Assembly (NCBI GenBank): GCA_022565795.1
Contig: JAIUMA010000013.1
Coordinates: 1 to 64,000, forward strand
Source of the DNA: Balneolia bacterium
GTDB lineage: Bacteria; Bacteroidota; Rhodothermia; Balneolales; Cyclonatronaceae
DNA length: 64,000 nt
Reading direction: 5' to 3'
Part shown: piece after piece, positions 28,061 to 37,499 of the stretch
Numbering within the stretch: position 1 is the stretch's first letter
Layout: the number at the start of each line of letters is the position of its first letter
Program-made: the position numbers and the translations under genes
Notes under the pieces: generated by a model
Seen by the model: only the letters and a program-made list of their open reading frames with translations
The model's database searches: none
What the model was told of the DNA's origin: nothing

Positions 28061-28603
28061 TCAGGAATTTTTTTCGATACAGGCGTGAAGTTGTTGATTT
28101 ATACGATGTTTACGCGTCCAGATATTATTCACTGAAGTATTGAATTCTTTGGCAACTTTTTCAGATTTCGCGTCGGGGTTCTTTAAAAGATAGTTAATAA
28201 GCTTCTTCGGAAGGTCAGCCAGCTGCTGTATACATTTGTGCAAAATAGCCATCATCTCCTTATCCATTAGGATGGAGGTTGGGTCGGGATGAAACTCCAT
28301 TTCCATATCGAGGACTTCATCCGTTACTTTTTTCTTGTTCTCGTTGTATATCTTAAAGTAGTTGTTTCGGGCCGTGGCTAATATATATGCGCCCGGATTG
28401 TTGGTGTCGAAGCTGCCGGCCTGTACTTTTTCGAAAACCATTGCCAGCGTCTCCTGAACGCAATCCTGAGCGTCGTCTGTGCTGGCGCGAAACTTGAGGC
28501 GAAGATAATCAGCAATAATAGTACTGGCGCTTTCCGACCAGCGATTTACCTCATCCTGGTCGTTACTTTGCAGTGCGATAACAAAAGAGTTGATGTCGAT
28601 CAC
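28061..28603 (-). CDS. ECF-type RNA polymerase sigma factor
   Basis: 180 residues with a sigma-2 region (FRASTDDAQDCVQETLAMVF, then GAYILATARNNYFKIYNENK) and a sigma-4 helix-turn-helix (LPKKLINYLLKNPDAKSEKV AKEFNTSVNNIWTRKHRIN across the two). The start is GTG at 28603, preceded by GGGAAAA. It is paired with the downstream TPR anti-sigma-like gene; targets are unknown. The -7/-33 regions of its own promoter were not identified. It is divergent from the M13 peptidase gene. Confidence 0.88.
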   Translation of the reverse strand: MIDINSFVIALQSNDQDEVNRWSESASTIIADYLRLKFRASTDDAQDCVQETLAMVFEKVQAGSFDTNNPGAYILATARNNYFKIYNENKKKVTDEVLDMEMEFHPDPTSILMDKEMMAILHKCIQQLADLPKKLINYLLKNPDAKSEKVAKEFNTSVNNIWTRKHRINQQLHACIEKNS

Positions 28604-28843
28604 AGCTTTTTCCCGTTTACCACGTTTGTTGTGATGGTTGTTTTCGTAAATGTGCTGGTGCCTTCTGTGCAGCCGTACCGATTTGTGCCCCTGGTGCTTT
28701 TTAAAGCTATATTTTGGGCTAATTCTGAATCTAACAAAAAAAAACTACAATTCAACTATGTAAGGTTCATGAGGACAAGCATTTGTAAGCCCTTACAGAC
28801 CATTTGTTAAAAGTAAAAACAGTTTGATAAACGAAATTCAGAC

Positions 28844-28868
28844 TTGTTGTAAAAATGCTTTTAATTTG
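28844..28868 (+). promoter_or_regulatory. Possible promoter of the M13 peptidase gene
   Basis: TTG at 28844 and TAATTTG at 28862-28868 (one base short of TAnnTTTG) lie with an 18-nt offset in the 340-bp divergent region (28604-28944). The rest of that region is AT-rich and shows no gene. Confidence 0.28.
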
Positions 28869-28944
28869 TGATGTTCAACACGTTGTATTAAAATCGATAG
28901 GACTACTTTTACGTCAAAAAAACAATCATACTTATTCTAATTGC

Positions 28945-30990
28945 ATGAATGTATCTAAACTTTCAGGTGTGCTTCTGATAGCAAGTGTTGTGCTGTTTTC
29001 TGCATGCAACAGCTCAGATTCACCCGTCGATCCGGCTGATATGGACTCCGGAATTTACCATCACTTTATGGACACCTCTGTTAATCCGGGCGACAATTTC
29101 TATCGCTACGTAAACGGTGTTTGGCTTGAGGAGACTGAGATACCATCTGACCGCTCACGATGGGGCAGCTTCGATGAACTGCGTGAAATCGCCGATCAGC
29201 ACGTGCTCGATATCATTCGTGAAGCCGCCGAAGCTAACGCTTCACAGGGAAGTGATGAGCAGAAAATCGGCGATATGTTTGCATCATACATGAACGTAGA
29301 CTTGCTTAACGAGCTTCGTCTCTCGCCGCTTGAAGATGCACTTGGCCGTATCGATGCCATTTCATCCCACGATGATCTGGCCGCATTCTGGGGCTATAAT
29401 CAGCGATTCCGCTTTGGGCTTCCGGTTTCTGTATCGGTAGGGCAGGATCAGCAGCAGAGCGATCAATACATCACCGCTGCGGGCCAGTCGGGTCTCGGTC
29501 TTCCGGACCGCGACTTCTACGTGAATGATGATGACCGCTCCCGTGCTATCCGCGACGCCTACGTTAGCTATATTTCCGAAATCTGGGATCTGGCCGAGTG
29601 GGGTGATGGCAGCAGCGCTGCCTCAACCGTTATGGCCGTTGAGACCGCTATAGCCGAAAACCACTGGACACGTGTTGAAAACCGCGACCGGGTGGCGACC
29701 TACAACAAAATGACGATTCCCGAGCTGAGCGAGATGGCACCCGGCTTCGACTGGATGATGTTTCTGGATAATGCAGGTCTCGGCGATATAGAGGAAATGG
29801 TTGTTCGTCAGCCAACCTACTTCTCCAGCTTCGCAGCCATGCAGAATGATGTCGCCATCGCCGACTGGAAAACCTATCTGCGCTTTCATCTGCTTCGCTC
29901 TGCTGCGTCTAACCTGAGCGAAGATTTTGATGATGCCAATTTCCGCTTTTACGGCCAGATTCTCCGCGGACAGCAGGAGCAGCGTAGTCGTGAAAAGAGA
30001 GCCGTTTCAGCTACTGAAAGCGTGCTGGGATTTATGGTAGGCCAGAAATATGTAGAGCGTCATTTCCCGCAGGAAGCCAGCGACCGCATGGACGAAATGA
30101 TCGATAACCTTATCGTAGCTTTCGATCAGTCGATTCGCGAGCTCGAATGGATGACCGAAGACACCAAGGAAGAAGCGCTGGCCAAACTGTCGACCTTCAC
30201 AACAAAAATCGGTTATCCGGAAGTTTGGCGCGACTACGACTGCCTCGAAATTGAGCGCGATGATTTAATGGGCAACGTTATGCGCTCGGCCGTTTGTGAG
30301 TACGAGCGAAACATTGGCCGCCTTGGTGAAGAGGTAGACCGCGACGAGTGGGGAATGACACCACAGACCGTAAACGCCTACTACCGTGCAACGCTTAATG
30401 AAATTGTATTTCCGGCCGCCATCCTTCAGCCGCCATTCTTCGACGTAAATGCTGAAGATGCAGTTAACTACGGCGCGATTGGTGCGGTAATTGGTCATGA
30501 GATCTCACACGGCTTCGACGATCAGGGACGTCGCTCCGATGGCGATGGCAACCTGCGCGACTGGTGGACACAGGAAGATGAAGACGCCTTCCAGGAGCTC
30601 GCTGAAAAGATGATCGATTTCTATAGTCAGTACAACCCAATTGACGATATGTTCCTTAACGGAGCTCTTGGTCTGGGTGAAAATATCGCCGATCTCGGCG
30701 GTATGAACGTAGCATGGCGTGCCTACCAAAACTCGCTGGACGGAGAAGAAGGGCCGGTAATTGATGGCTTCACCGATGCACAGCGCTTCCTTATCGGCTG
30801 GGGACAAATCTGGAGAACCAAGTTTACCGATGAGGCTATGCGTCAGCAGATCATCACGGGACCACACTCACCCGGTAAATACCGCGTACTGGCCATCGTT
30901 TCCAACATGAATCTGTTTTATGATGCTTTTGACGTGCAGCCCGGCGACGAGATGTACATCGATGAAGAAAACCGCATCCGTATCTGGTAA
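28945..30990 (+). CDS. M13 (neprilysin-family) metallopeptidase lipoprotein
   Basis: Zinc endopeptidase, probably attached to a membrane outside the cytoplasm. ATG at 28945 gives MNVSKLSGVLLIASVVLFSA followed by the lipobox Cys; an in-frame ATG at 28855 would bury this signal. The N-terminal M13 domain has DNFYRYVNGVWLE and SGLGLPDRDFYVNDD. The catalytic part has NAYYRATLNEIVFPAAILQP, the zinc motif HEISH (residues 518-522), ENIADLGG (Glu579 third ligand, Asp583 catalytic) and the late PGKYRVLAI block. At 681 residues it is a typical size. It cleaves oligopeptides. A terminator follows. Confidence 0.94.
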   Translation: MNVSKLSGVLLIASVVLFSACNSSDSPVDPADMDSGIYHHFMDTSVNPGDNFYRYVNGVWLEETEIPSDRSRWGSFDELREIADQHVLDIIREAAEANASQGSDEQKIGDMFASYMNVDLLNELRLSPLEDALGRIDAISSHDDLAAFWGYNQRFRFGLPVSVSVGQDQQQSDQYITAAGQSGLGLPDRDFYVNDDDRSRAIRDAYVSYISEIWDLAEWGDGSSAASTVMAVETAIAENHWTRVENRDRVATYNKMTIPELSEMAPGFDWMMFLDNAGLGDIEEMVVRQPTYFSSFAAMQNDVAIADWKTYLRFHLLRSAASNLSEDFDDANFRFYGQILRGQQEQRSREKRAVSATESVLGFMVGQKYVERHFPQEASDRMDEMIDNLIVAFDQSIRELEWMTEDTKEEALAKLSTFTTKIGYPEVWRDYDCLEIERDDLMGNVMRSAVCEYERNIGRLGEEVDRDEWGMTPQTVNAYYRATLNEIVFPAAILQPPFFDVNAEDAVNYGAIGAVIGHEISHGFDDQGRRSDGDGNLRDWWTQEDEDAFQELAEKMIDFYSQYNPIDDMFLNGALGLGENIADLGGMNVAWRAYQNSLDGEEGPVIDGFTDAQRFLIGWGQIWRTKFTDEAMRQQIITGPHSPGKYRVLAIVSNMNLFYDAFDVQPGDEMYIDEENRIRIW

Positions 30991-31038
30991 TCCGGCGAAC
31001 CTGCGCCGGCAGCTTACCGGAATCTACTGAGTTGAAGA

Positions 31039-31072
31039 GGCAGTCTGGTTAAACAATCAGACTGTCTTTTTT
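31039..31072 (+). terminator. Terminator after the M13 peptidase gene
   Basis: Stem CAGTCTG / CAGACTG (extendable by one or two pairs) followed by TCTTTTTT. Confidence 0.75.
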
Positions 31073-31312
31073 ATGCGTTCAAAAAAGCAGTTCGGGAGAG
31101 AAAGGCTGAGACGCGCCGTCCTGAAAATGAATATTAATTCTCTGGCATTTTTGACCAAACTAGGCAAATAAGGGAAATTTTTAAAAGAAAGCCAAATTGC
31201 AGCTGGTAATAGTAACAATAAGTTAACAAAAGAGGCTGTTTTCGGTAACATTTCGATAACAGTACAGTGGGAAATTGTGGTATTCCAAAACCTTCACACT
31301 TACTCTTACGTT

Positions 31313-32737
31313 ATGACTGCGAACTACTTACAAAGCTTTCAAAAAGTGCTCTTGCTTGCAGCACTTTTACTCGTTGCCGGAGCTTGTTCCACAAACTCAA
31401 ACAGCGATGAAGACCTTGATCCGGCTACCGACTTCATCGAATTAACCGGTGATTTGCCAACCCAGACGCTTACGGCGGACAATAAATACCTCCTGAAAGG
31501 ACAGGTTTTTGTTCGTGATGGCCGTACTCTAACCATTCAGCCTGGAACCGTAATCTTTGGAGACAAAAGAACCCGTGCTACTCTTGTAATTGATAAAGGC
31601 GGCACAATTATCGCCGATGGTACCCGCGAGAACCCAATCGTGTTCACATCGGCTCAGGAGCCGGGCGTTCGTGACCGCGGCGACTGGGGCGGACTTGTAA
31701 TTCTGGGCCGTGCCAACGTAAACCAGCCAAGCCCGGCAATCGAAGGAATTACGCCTGAAGTGTTTTTTGGCACCACAGGCAGCAGCCAGTTCGACAATGA
31801 GAGCTCCGGTGTTCTTCGCTACGTACGCGCTGAGTTTGGCGGTATTGAGCTATCACCAAACAACGAAACCAACTCCATCACCATGGGCGGCGTTGGTCGC
31901 GGTACTGAGATGGAATACAACATGGTATCCTTTGGCGGCGATGACGGCTTCGAATGGTTTGGCGGCACTGTAAACGGCCGCTACTTCGTAAGCCACGCCA
32001 TGTGGGACGACGACTTCGACTGCGATTACGGCTGGTCCGGTAACGTGCAGTTTGGTCTCATCATCCGCTACCCGGGTTTTGCTGATCAGTCTCAGTCAAA
32101 TGCGTTTGAGTGCGATAACGGCCCGAACGACAACGATGTGGAGCCATACACCACAGGAACCTTCTCCAACGTAACCGTGATTGGTCCAATTCGTCAGGGC
32201 TCAAGTATTTCCAACGGTAATTATGCGCACGCCATCGACCTACGTCGCCGTACATCCGTATCAATTTTCAACTCTGTGTTTACCGGATTCCCGCGCGGTC
32301 TCCGTATGAATCAGCCATCAGTACTTGAAAACTACCTGAACGGACGCGGCACGCTGCAAAACAACATTATGGTGTACGCCAATGCAGACAACGCTTTTCT
32401 TGCCGGTTCCGGCGTAGACCGAGATGAAGTAAGAGCCATTTGGGAAGCAGATAACACCGTAATTTCCGGTCCTTTTTCAGATGAGCTGCACGCACAACTG
32501 GGTCTGAATCCAGAGCTCTTCTTCGGCAGTCGTCTGGCCGATGACTATGCTTCAAATCCTGATTTCCGTGTAACAAGCGGCACGCTTGCTTCGGGCGCTG
32601 ACTTCAGCCATCCCCGTTTTAATGAGCCAAACCGCGCCGGTTTCTTTGATACGACCGTAGGATTCATCGGCGCTTTTGGCAACGACAACTGGACCCAGGG
32701 CTGGACCGAGTTCGATCCTGTAAACCGGGAATACTAG
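31313..32737 (+). CDS. Right-handed beta-helix-type lipoprotein
   Basis: 474 residues from ATG at 31313. The lipobox region LLLVAGACSTN marks an outer-membrane lipoprotein. The body has repeated short strands: LKGQVFVRDGRTLTIQPGTV, TLVIDKGGTIIADGTRENPI, DRGDWGGLVILGRANVNQPS, YVRAEFGGIELSPNNETNSI, MVSFGGDDGFEWFGGTVNGR. This matches a broad Bacteroidota family often found beside TonB receptors. It lacks an evident catalytic motif, so binding or surface capture is more likely than catalysis. It is the first of three consecutive envelope genes ending in a TonB receptor. Confidence 0.8.
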   Translation: MTANYLQSFQKVLLLAALLLVAGACSTNSNSDEDLDPATDFIELTGDLPTQTLTADNKYLLKGQVFVRDGRTLTIQPGTVIFGDKRTRATLVIDKGGTIIADGTRENPIVFTSAQEPGVRDRGDWGGLVILGRANVNQPSPAIEGITPEVFFGTTGSSQFDNESSGVLRYVRAEFGGIELSPNNETNSITMGGVGRGTEMEYNMVSFGGDDGFEWFGGTVNGRYFVSHAMWDDDFDCDYGWSGNVQFGLIIRYPGFADQSQSNAFECDNGPNDNDVEPYTTGTFSNVTVIGPIRQGSSISNGNYAHAIDLRRRTSVSIFNSVFTGFPRGLRMNQPSVLENYLNGRGTLQNNIMVYANADNAFLAGSGVDRDEVRAIWEADNTVISGPFSDELHAQLGLNPELFFGSRLADDYASNPDFRVTSGTLASGADFSHPRFNEPNRAGFFDTTVGFIGAFGNDNWTQGWTEFDPVNREY

Positions 32738-32774
32738 GTCTTGCATCAGGATCTGAAAAATCTCCATATCACCA

Positions 32775-32810
32775 ACGACCTGCCGCTGATCCGGCAGGTC
32801 GTGTTTTATT
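32775..32810 (+). terminator. Hairpin after the beta-helix lipoprotein gene
   Basis: Perfect 11-bp stem ACGACCTGCCG / CGGCAGGTCGT with a 6-nt loop and a T-rich tail (GTTTTATTT), 37 bp past the stop codon. It may be a leaky terminator, separating the lipoprotein from the following genes. Confidence 0.75.
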
Positions 32811-32830
32811 TAAACCAATTCCATCAGGCA

Positions 32831-33451
32831 ATGCTCTTCCCAAAACGATTTTTGTTACTTATCACGCTTGTATTTTTTGCGGCCTGCTCATCTGCGCAAA
32901 AGGATACTCCTTCTCTGGATATTCAAGCTGAATCTCAGCTAAGTCCGGACGAACGGTACCAGCTGATAGACCAGATTATTCGCTATGCTGGCAGAATGCC
33001 ATCAGAGGCCACGGTGCTCACGCGGCATGAGTCCAGGTTTGATGACGCCTATGCTCAAATAGCATCACGCCACAGGCTGGATTTCTATCACCGCACGGAA
33101 GAGGGGCGCGAGTTTCTGCTCATCAGCCGTGATGCGCGCAGTCTGCACCAGCGCAGGGTCGCAACAGGCATCGAAATGCAGCGCGATACCACGGGACGCA
33201 TCACCCATTATAACGAGCATTTCCGCACCTGGGCCATGGATCCGCAGGAGCTGGAAACCAAATCTGATAAGCTGTTCAGGGTGATGGCATCCGGATCGGA
33301 CTTGTCGCCCTGGTATCCTGAGAACTCCGGTACAGAAGAGTATATCGAGTTTCCAAATGAATGGAGCCGTTTCGACCAGGATCAGCGGGTATGGATTCGT
33401 ACCGACGACCATCCGCTTCTGGAGTTCTACGGGCTGAAGGAACAGCTGTAA
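32831..33451 (+). CDS. Small lipoprotein of unknown function
   Basis: About 206 residues from ATG at 32831, beginning MLFPKRFLLLITLVFFAACS, a good lipoprotein signal (FFAAC). An upstream in-frame start at 32741 would run through the terminator hairpin and is rejected. The mature part has alternating strands and helices (RLDFYHRTEEGREFLLISRD; GRITHYNEHFRTWAMDPQEL) and no recognised motif. It sits 47 bp upstream of the TonB receptor and is probably expressed with it. Confidence 0.7.
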   Translation: MLFPKRFLLLITLVFFAACSSAQKDTPSLDIQAESQLSPDERYQLIDQIIRYAGRMPSEATVLTRHESRFDDAYAQIASRHRLDFYHRTEEGREFLLISRDARSLHQRRVATGIEMQRDTTGRITHYNEHFRTWAMDPQELETKSDKLFRVMASGSDLSPWYPENSGTEEYIEFPNEWSRFDQDQRVWIRTDDHPLLEFYGLKEQL

Positions 33452-33498
33452 AGTAAACAAACAACCTGCTGAGCATATCAACTTTTTATACAGTTAAC

Positions 33499-36327
33499 AT
33501 GATTAAAACGCGTTTTTTTCTGCTTTGTATCGGTACCATATTTGCACTTAACGCCGGTTTTGCCGAAGTGCTTTCTGCACAAAATACCGGAACCCTGAGC
33601 GGTCTGGTGCTCGACGAGTCCGACCGTGAGGCCGTAATAGGTGCTTCGGTTCGTCTGGAGGGCACCATGCTTGGCGCCGCAACCGATATAGACGGGCGCT
33701 ATATCATCCGAAACATACCGGCCGGTACGTACACCGTAATATTTAACTACGTAGGCTACGCGGCTCTCAGCATAACGGAAGTGGAAATCACCGCCGGCGG
33801 GCGACATGAGCTGAATGCCCTAATACGTGAGTCAACCCTGCACCTGGACGCTATTACCGTTTCGGCCTCCCGCCAGCGAAATACGGATGCCTCGCTCATT
33901 CAGGATATACGCCGCACCAGCCAGATTGTAACCGGCGTTTCGGGTCAGCAGATAGCGCGCAGTCAGGACAGCAACGCCGCTCAGGTGATGCAGCGTATTC
34001 CCGGTGTAACTATTGTAGACAGCCGTTTTGTGATGATTCGTGGCCTTAGCGAGCGCTACAACAGCGTTATGATTAACAACGTACAGGCCCCAAGTACCGA
34101 AATCGATAAGCGAACCTTTTCATTTGATCTCATATCCAGCGGTTCACTCGACCGGATGCTCATTTCCAAGTCGGGTTCAGCCGAGCTTCCGGGCGATTTT
34201 GCCGGCGGCGTGATTAAGCTCTACACCGTAGAGCAGACTGAGGAAAACTTCAGCAGTTTCAGCCTTGGCCTGGGCTACCGCCCCGGAACAACCGGCCGCA
34301 CCTACATGCAGTCAGCCGGGTCGAGAACCGACTTTCTGGGTTTTGATAACGGCTTTCGAAGACTGCCTTCCGATTTTCCGGATACCCGTGCGCTTCAATC
34401 CTCGCCCAGAAACGCAGAGCTACGCAGGGATGCTGCACTTACGCTGCCAAATAACTTTATGCCTGAGTCGGGCACTGCTCTGGCTGATCACAGCGTGGGG
34501 ATTGGCTTTGGCCGCAACTGGCAGAGCGGCCGCCGCAACTGGTCGAACATCACCACGATTGATTATGGTACGGGATATGAATATTACGAACGCTCGTTCT
34601 TCAGATATCTGGAGTGGGAAGACCGCTCGCGGCCCATTTTGCAGCGTTTCGCCTATAACGATGATACCTGGCAGAAAGAAACCCGCCTCAGCCTGATGTC
34701 CAACTTCACGCTTCGCTCCGGACGGGACCATGTATTCCGGTTTAAAAACCTGTACAATCAGATTGGGGAAAACACTACCATCATTCGCCGTGGTACCGAC
34801 TTCATACAGCGCCCCGATGATGAGCTCCAAAACTATATGCTGGGCTACCGCAGCCGAAGTATTTATACAGGTCAGCTTGAAGGTGCACACACCATCTCCG
34901 ACAATGCGCAAGTCAACTGGACGGCCGGCCTCAGCTATCTTGGTGAGTCCGAGCCCGACCTGAGACGATTCCGGACATTTCGTGCAAACGGCGACTTAGA
35001 TAGCCGCTTCACCATGCAGATGCCGCCATCATCCAACCTGTTCGACACCGGACGCTATTATGGCGAGCTGGATGAGATTTCTCTGAATCAGGGAGCGGAC
35101 TTCACCCTGAGACTGCCGGGCCTGCTGAATTTTGTGAAGACGGGTTACCTTGTCGATTACCGCGACCGCGATTTTTCGTCGCGCTACATGTCGTATCTCT
35201 ATCCGGGATTTTTTAATCCGGAAACCAGAGAGGAGCTCATCCGCCTTCCTTTGGATGAAGTCTTTGCAGCCGAAAATATCCGTACGCTCGATGGTTTTGT
35301 GCTGGAAGAGGGCACCAGGCCAATCGACTCCTACACGGCTTCGAACCTGACTACGGCCGGTTATATCACCACTGAACTACCCGTTGCGACCGCGCTGGTT
35401 TCGGCAGGACTTCGGGTTGAGCACAACCGTCAGACGCTCAACAGCCGCGACGATTTTCAGGTAATACGGGTGGATAACAACGTGCTGTCGGCGCTGCCGT
35501 TTCTGAACATCAGCCTGCCCGTTACGGATCGTTCTCAGATCCGCACCGGATACAGCCGCACCGTTAACCGTCCGGAATTCCGGGAACTTGCGCCATTCGT
35601 GTTCTACGACTACAAGCTGGACGCCAACCGTGCCGGAAACCCAAACCTGCGCACGGCCAGAATAGACAATGCCGAAATGAGGTTCGAATACTACCCGAGG
35701 CTTGGCGAAATCATGACGCTTGGGGTCTTTTTTAAATACTTTGACAGCCCTATCGAAAACCGAACCATTGTAACGACCGAAAGTCCGCAGTTCAGCTATG
35801 TGAATGCCGATTACGCGGTGAGCTACGGAGCCGAAGCGGAATTCCGGAAGTCTTTTTCAGGCGTAACGGGAAGCGAACTGATTGACCGGTTTTCGGTAAG
35901 CGCAAATGCCACCATCATCTTTTCGGAGGTTGATCTTGGCGAAAGCGCGCTGGCCCAGGAAAGCACGCGCGCGCTGCAGGGGCAATCACCCTACATTCTG
36001 AACGGTGCCATATATTATGATGATCAGCGACGCAGGGTACAGGCCGGGCTGGTTTACAATATCGTAGGTCCGCGCATATTCTCCGTTGGCGACGTGCTCT
36101 TCCCAACCATCTACGAAATGCCCCGCCACAGCGCGGATATAAACGCTACGGTTGGCGTTAGCAGAATAAGCAGCGTGAAATTGGGCGTAAAAAACTTCCT
36201 GAATGCCCCGTTTCGCTTCTATCAGGACTCCGACAGAAACGGACGGGCTAATACGGACAACGACGACGTGGTATTCCGCTATACTACAGGTCCGGAAATA
36301 AACCTGAGCTGGAACGTGCGTTTTTAA
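33499..36327 (+). CDS. TonB-dependent receptor (large, carboxypeptidase-like domain)
   Basis: 942-residue outer-membrane receptor. Signal peptide MIKTRFFLLCIGTIFALNAG; Ig-like domain TGTLSGLVLDESDREAVIGA; plug with VMQRIPGVTIVDSRFVMIRG, LSERYNSVMINNVQAPSTE and the SGSAELPGDFAGGVIKLYTV block. These plug sequences resemble the Xanthomonas/Caulobacter-type family that handles polymers or unknown solutes. The barrel ends INLSWNVRF. With the two preceding lipoproteins it forms a probable capture-and-uptake set; the ligand is unknown. A strong terminator follows. Confidence 0.92.
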   Translation: MIKTRFFLLCIGTIFALNAGFAEVLSAQNTGTLSGLVLDESDREAVIGASVRLEGTMLGAATDIDGRYIIRNIPAGTYTVIFNYVGYAALSITEVEITAGGRHELNALIRESTLHLDAITVSASRQRNTDASLIQDIRRTSQIVTGVSGQQIARSQDSNAAQVMQRIPGVTIVDSRFVMIRGLSERYNSVMINNVQAPSTEIDKRTFSFDLISSGSLDRMLISKSGSAELPGDFAGGVIKLYTVEQTEENFSSFSLGLGYRPGTTGRTYMQSAGSRTDFLGFDNGFRRLPSDFPDTRALQSSPRNAELRRDAALTLPNNFMPESGTALADHSVGIGFGRNWQSGRRNWSNITTIDYGTGYEYYERSFFRYLEWEDRSRPILQRFAYNDDTWQKETRLSLMSNFTLRSGRDHVFRFKNLYNQIGENTTIIRRGTDFIQRPDDELQNYMLGYRSRSIYTGQLEGAHTISDNAQVNWTAGLSYLGESEPDLRRFRTFRANGDLDSRFTMQMPPSSNLFDTGRYYGELDEISLNQGADFTLRLPGLLNFVKTGYLVDYRDRDFSSRYMSYLYPGFFNPETREELIRLPLDEVFAAENIRTLDGFVLEEGTRPIDSYTASNLTTAGYITTELPVATALVSAGLRVEHNRQTLNSRDDFQVIRVDNNVLSALPFLNISLPVTDRSQIRTGYSRTVNRPEFRELAPFVFYDYKLDANRAGNPNLRTARIDNAEMRFEYYPRLGEIMTLGVFFKYFDSPIENRTIVTTESPQFSYVNADYAVSYGAEAEFRKSFSGVTGSELIDRFSVSANATIIFSEVDLGESALAQESTRALQGQSPYILNGAIYYDDQRRRVQAGLVYNIVGPRIFSVGDVLFPTIYEMPRHSADINATVGVSRISSVKLGVKNFLNAPFRFYQDSDRNGRANTDNDDVVFRYTTGPEINLSWNVRF

Positions 36328-36402
36328 TGGATGATGAGATGAATGGGTTGGTGATGTAATCACCAGGCTTCAATAAACTGCAACGCTGTTTCATCAGCAA
36401 TG

Positions 36403-36436
36403 AACCGCCGGATATCACGTCCGGCGGTTTTTTTGT
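36403..36436 (+). terminator. Terminator after the TonB receptor
   Basis: Perfect 10-bp stem AACCGCCGGA / TCCGGCGGTT with a 7-nt loop and a run of Ts. Confidence 0.88.
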
Positions 36437-36550
36437 TTTTGATGTGAATTGAAGGCAGATTGGCTCAAAACTGATGCTAAAGCGGCTCATTGCAATTCCC
36501 AACAAAATCATATCTTCACCGTACGAATGTGACTCACCAAAACTGAACTG

Positions 36551-37390
36551 ATGAAATACGACGATACTGAACTGAAACAAATAATTGGCAGGGCTATCGA
36601 ACTGCAGCGTAACGCGGGTGAACTCGAGGCAGAAGCTTCGGAGATAAGCCGTGGCAGCTTCACCGAAGCCGAAATTGAGGAAATCGCCAGAGATTCAGGA
36701 TTGTCGTCGAAATTTCTGAAGCAGTCGCTGGCCGAGTATAAGGGCATCCCGCTGGAAGAAGCTTTTTTCATAGATACCTTTGAGAAAAATCATATCGAAA
36801 TTATGGGCTTTGTGGAAGGCCGGCTGGATCAGCGGGCCTGGGCCGAAATCAAGGCGCTGGCAGAAAAGGAGTTTAAAACGAAAGGCAAAGGCAAAGGCAA
36901 AGTCGTGAAGCTCGACAAGGGCATGAGGTGGGAAAAAGACACATCAGCCGCGGCTAAATTTACGTCTGGCTTTTCGCCTGAATTTATGGAAGTGACGGAA
37001 TCAGCCGGGCGCCTTAAAGTGCGAATCAGGCGCAAGGTGAAGCTGAGACGCTTTCCCGAGATTCCCGCATGGATGTGCGTGATAGGCGTGGTGCTGATGG
37101 TGCGCATTATGCTGTTTGATGAGCTCATCGGCGGGTTATTCACCGGAATTCTGTTCGGCGCATTTGCATTGCTGTTTTTCAACTGGGCGGCCAAGCTCAA
37201 GGCAAAATCCAGAGTTAAGCTGCGTGATTTGATGGAGTCGGTTCAGGCTGTGCTCACGCGCGCGAACACAGATATGGGTTATTCCGCACAGGCGGAACAA
37301 ACGGCGCACATCGCAGTACCAACAGATGAAGACTCCGGGACCGAAAGAGAAGCCGAACCCGGGCGTTTGGAAAACAAACTGCGCTCATAG
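36551..37390 (+). CDS. Two-TM membrane protein, paralogue of the gene at 2306
   Basis: 279 residues in the same three-part layout as the protein at 2306-3253: N-terminal helical region (IIGRAIELQRNAGELEAEAS; FTEAEIEEIARDSGLSSKFL), a basic middle part (RLKVRIRRKVKLRRF), and a TM pair (IPAWMCVIGVVLMVRIMLF; GGLFTGILFGAFALLFFNW) before a polar tail with GRLENKLRS, close to the GRLRNQLR end of its paralogue. A charged low-complexity stretch GKGKGKVVKLDKG sits in the middle. No function is known. Confidence 0.75.
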   Translation: MKYDDTELKQIIGRAIELQRNAGELEAEASEISRGSFTEAEIEEIARDSGLSSKFLKQSLAEYKGIPLEEAFFIDTFEKNHIEIMGFVEGRLDQRAWAEIKALAEKEFKTKGKGKGKVVKLDKGMRWEKDTSAAAKFTSGFSPEFMEVTESAGRLKVRIRRKVKLRRFPEIPAWMCVIGVVLMVRIMLFDELIGGLFTGILFGAFALLFFNWAAKLKAKSRVKLRDLMESVQAVLTRANTDMGYSAQAEQTAHIAVPTDEDSGTEREAEPGRLENKLRS

Positions 37391-37499
37391 ACAAACAGCG
37401 AAGTGAATGCATTATATTAATTGTGCGTTCTGAACCCTGTGATACATCTTGAGTAAATCATTCAAGAGCAACTCACATAATATTTTTCTGCCTGAACTA

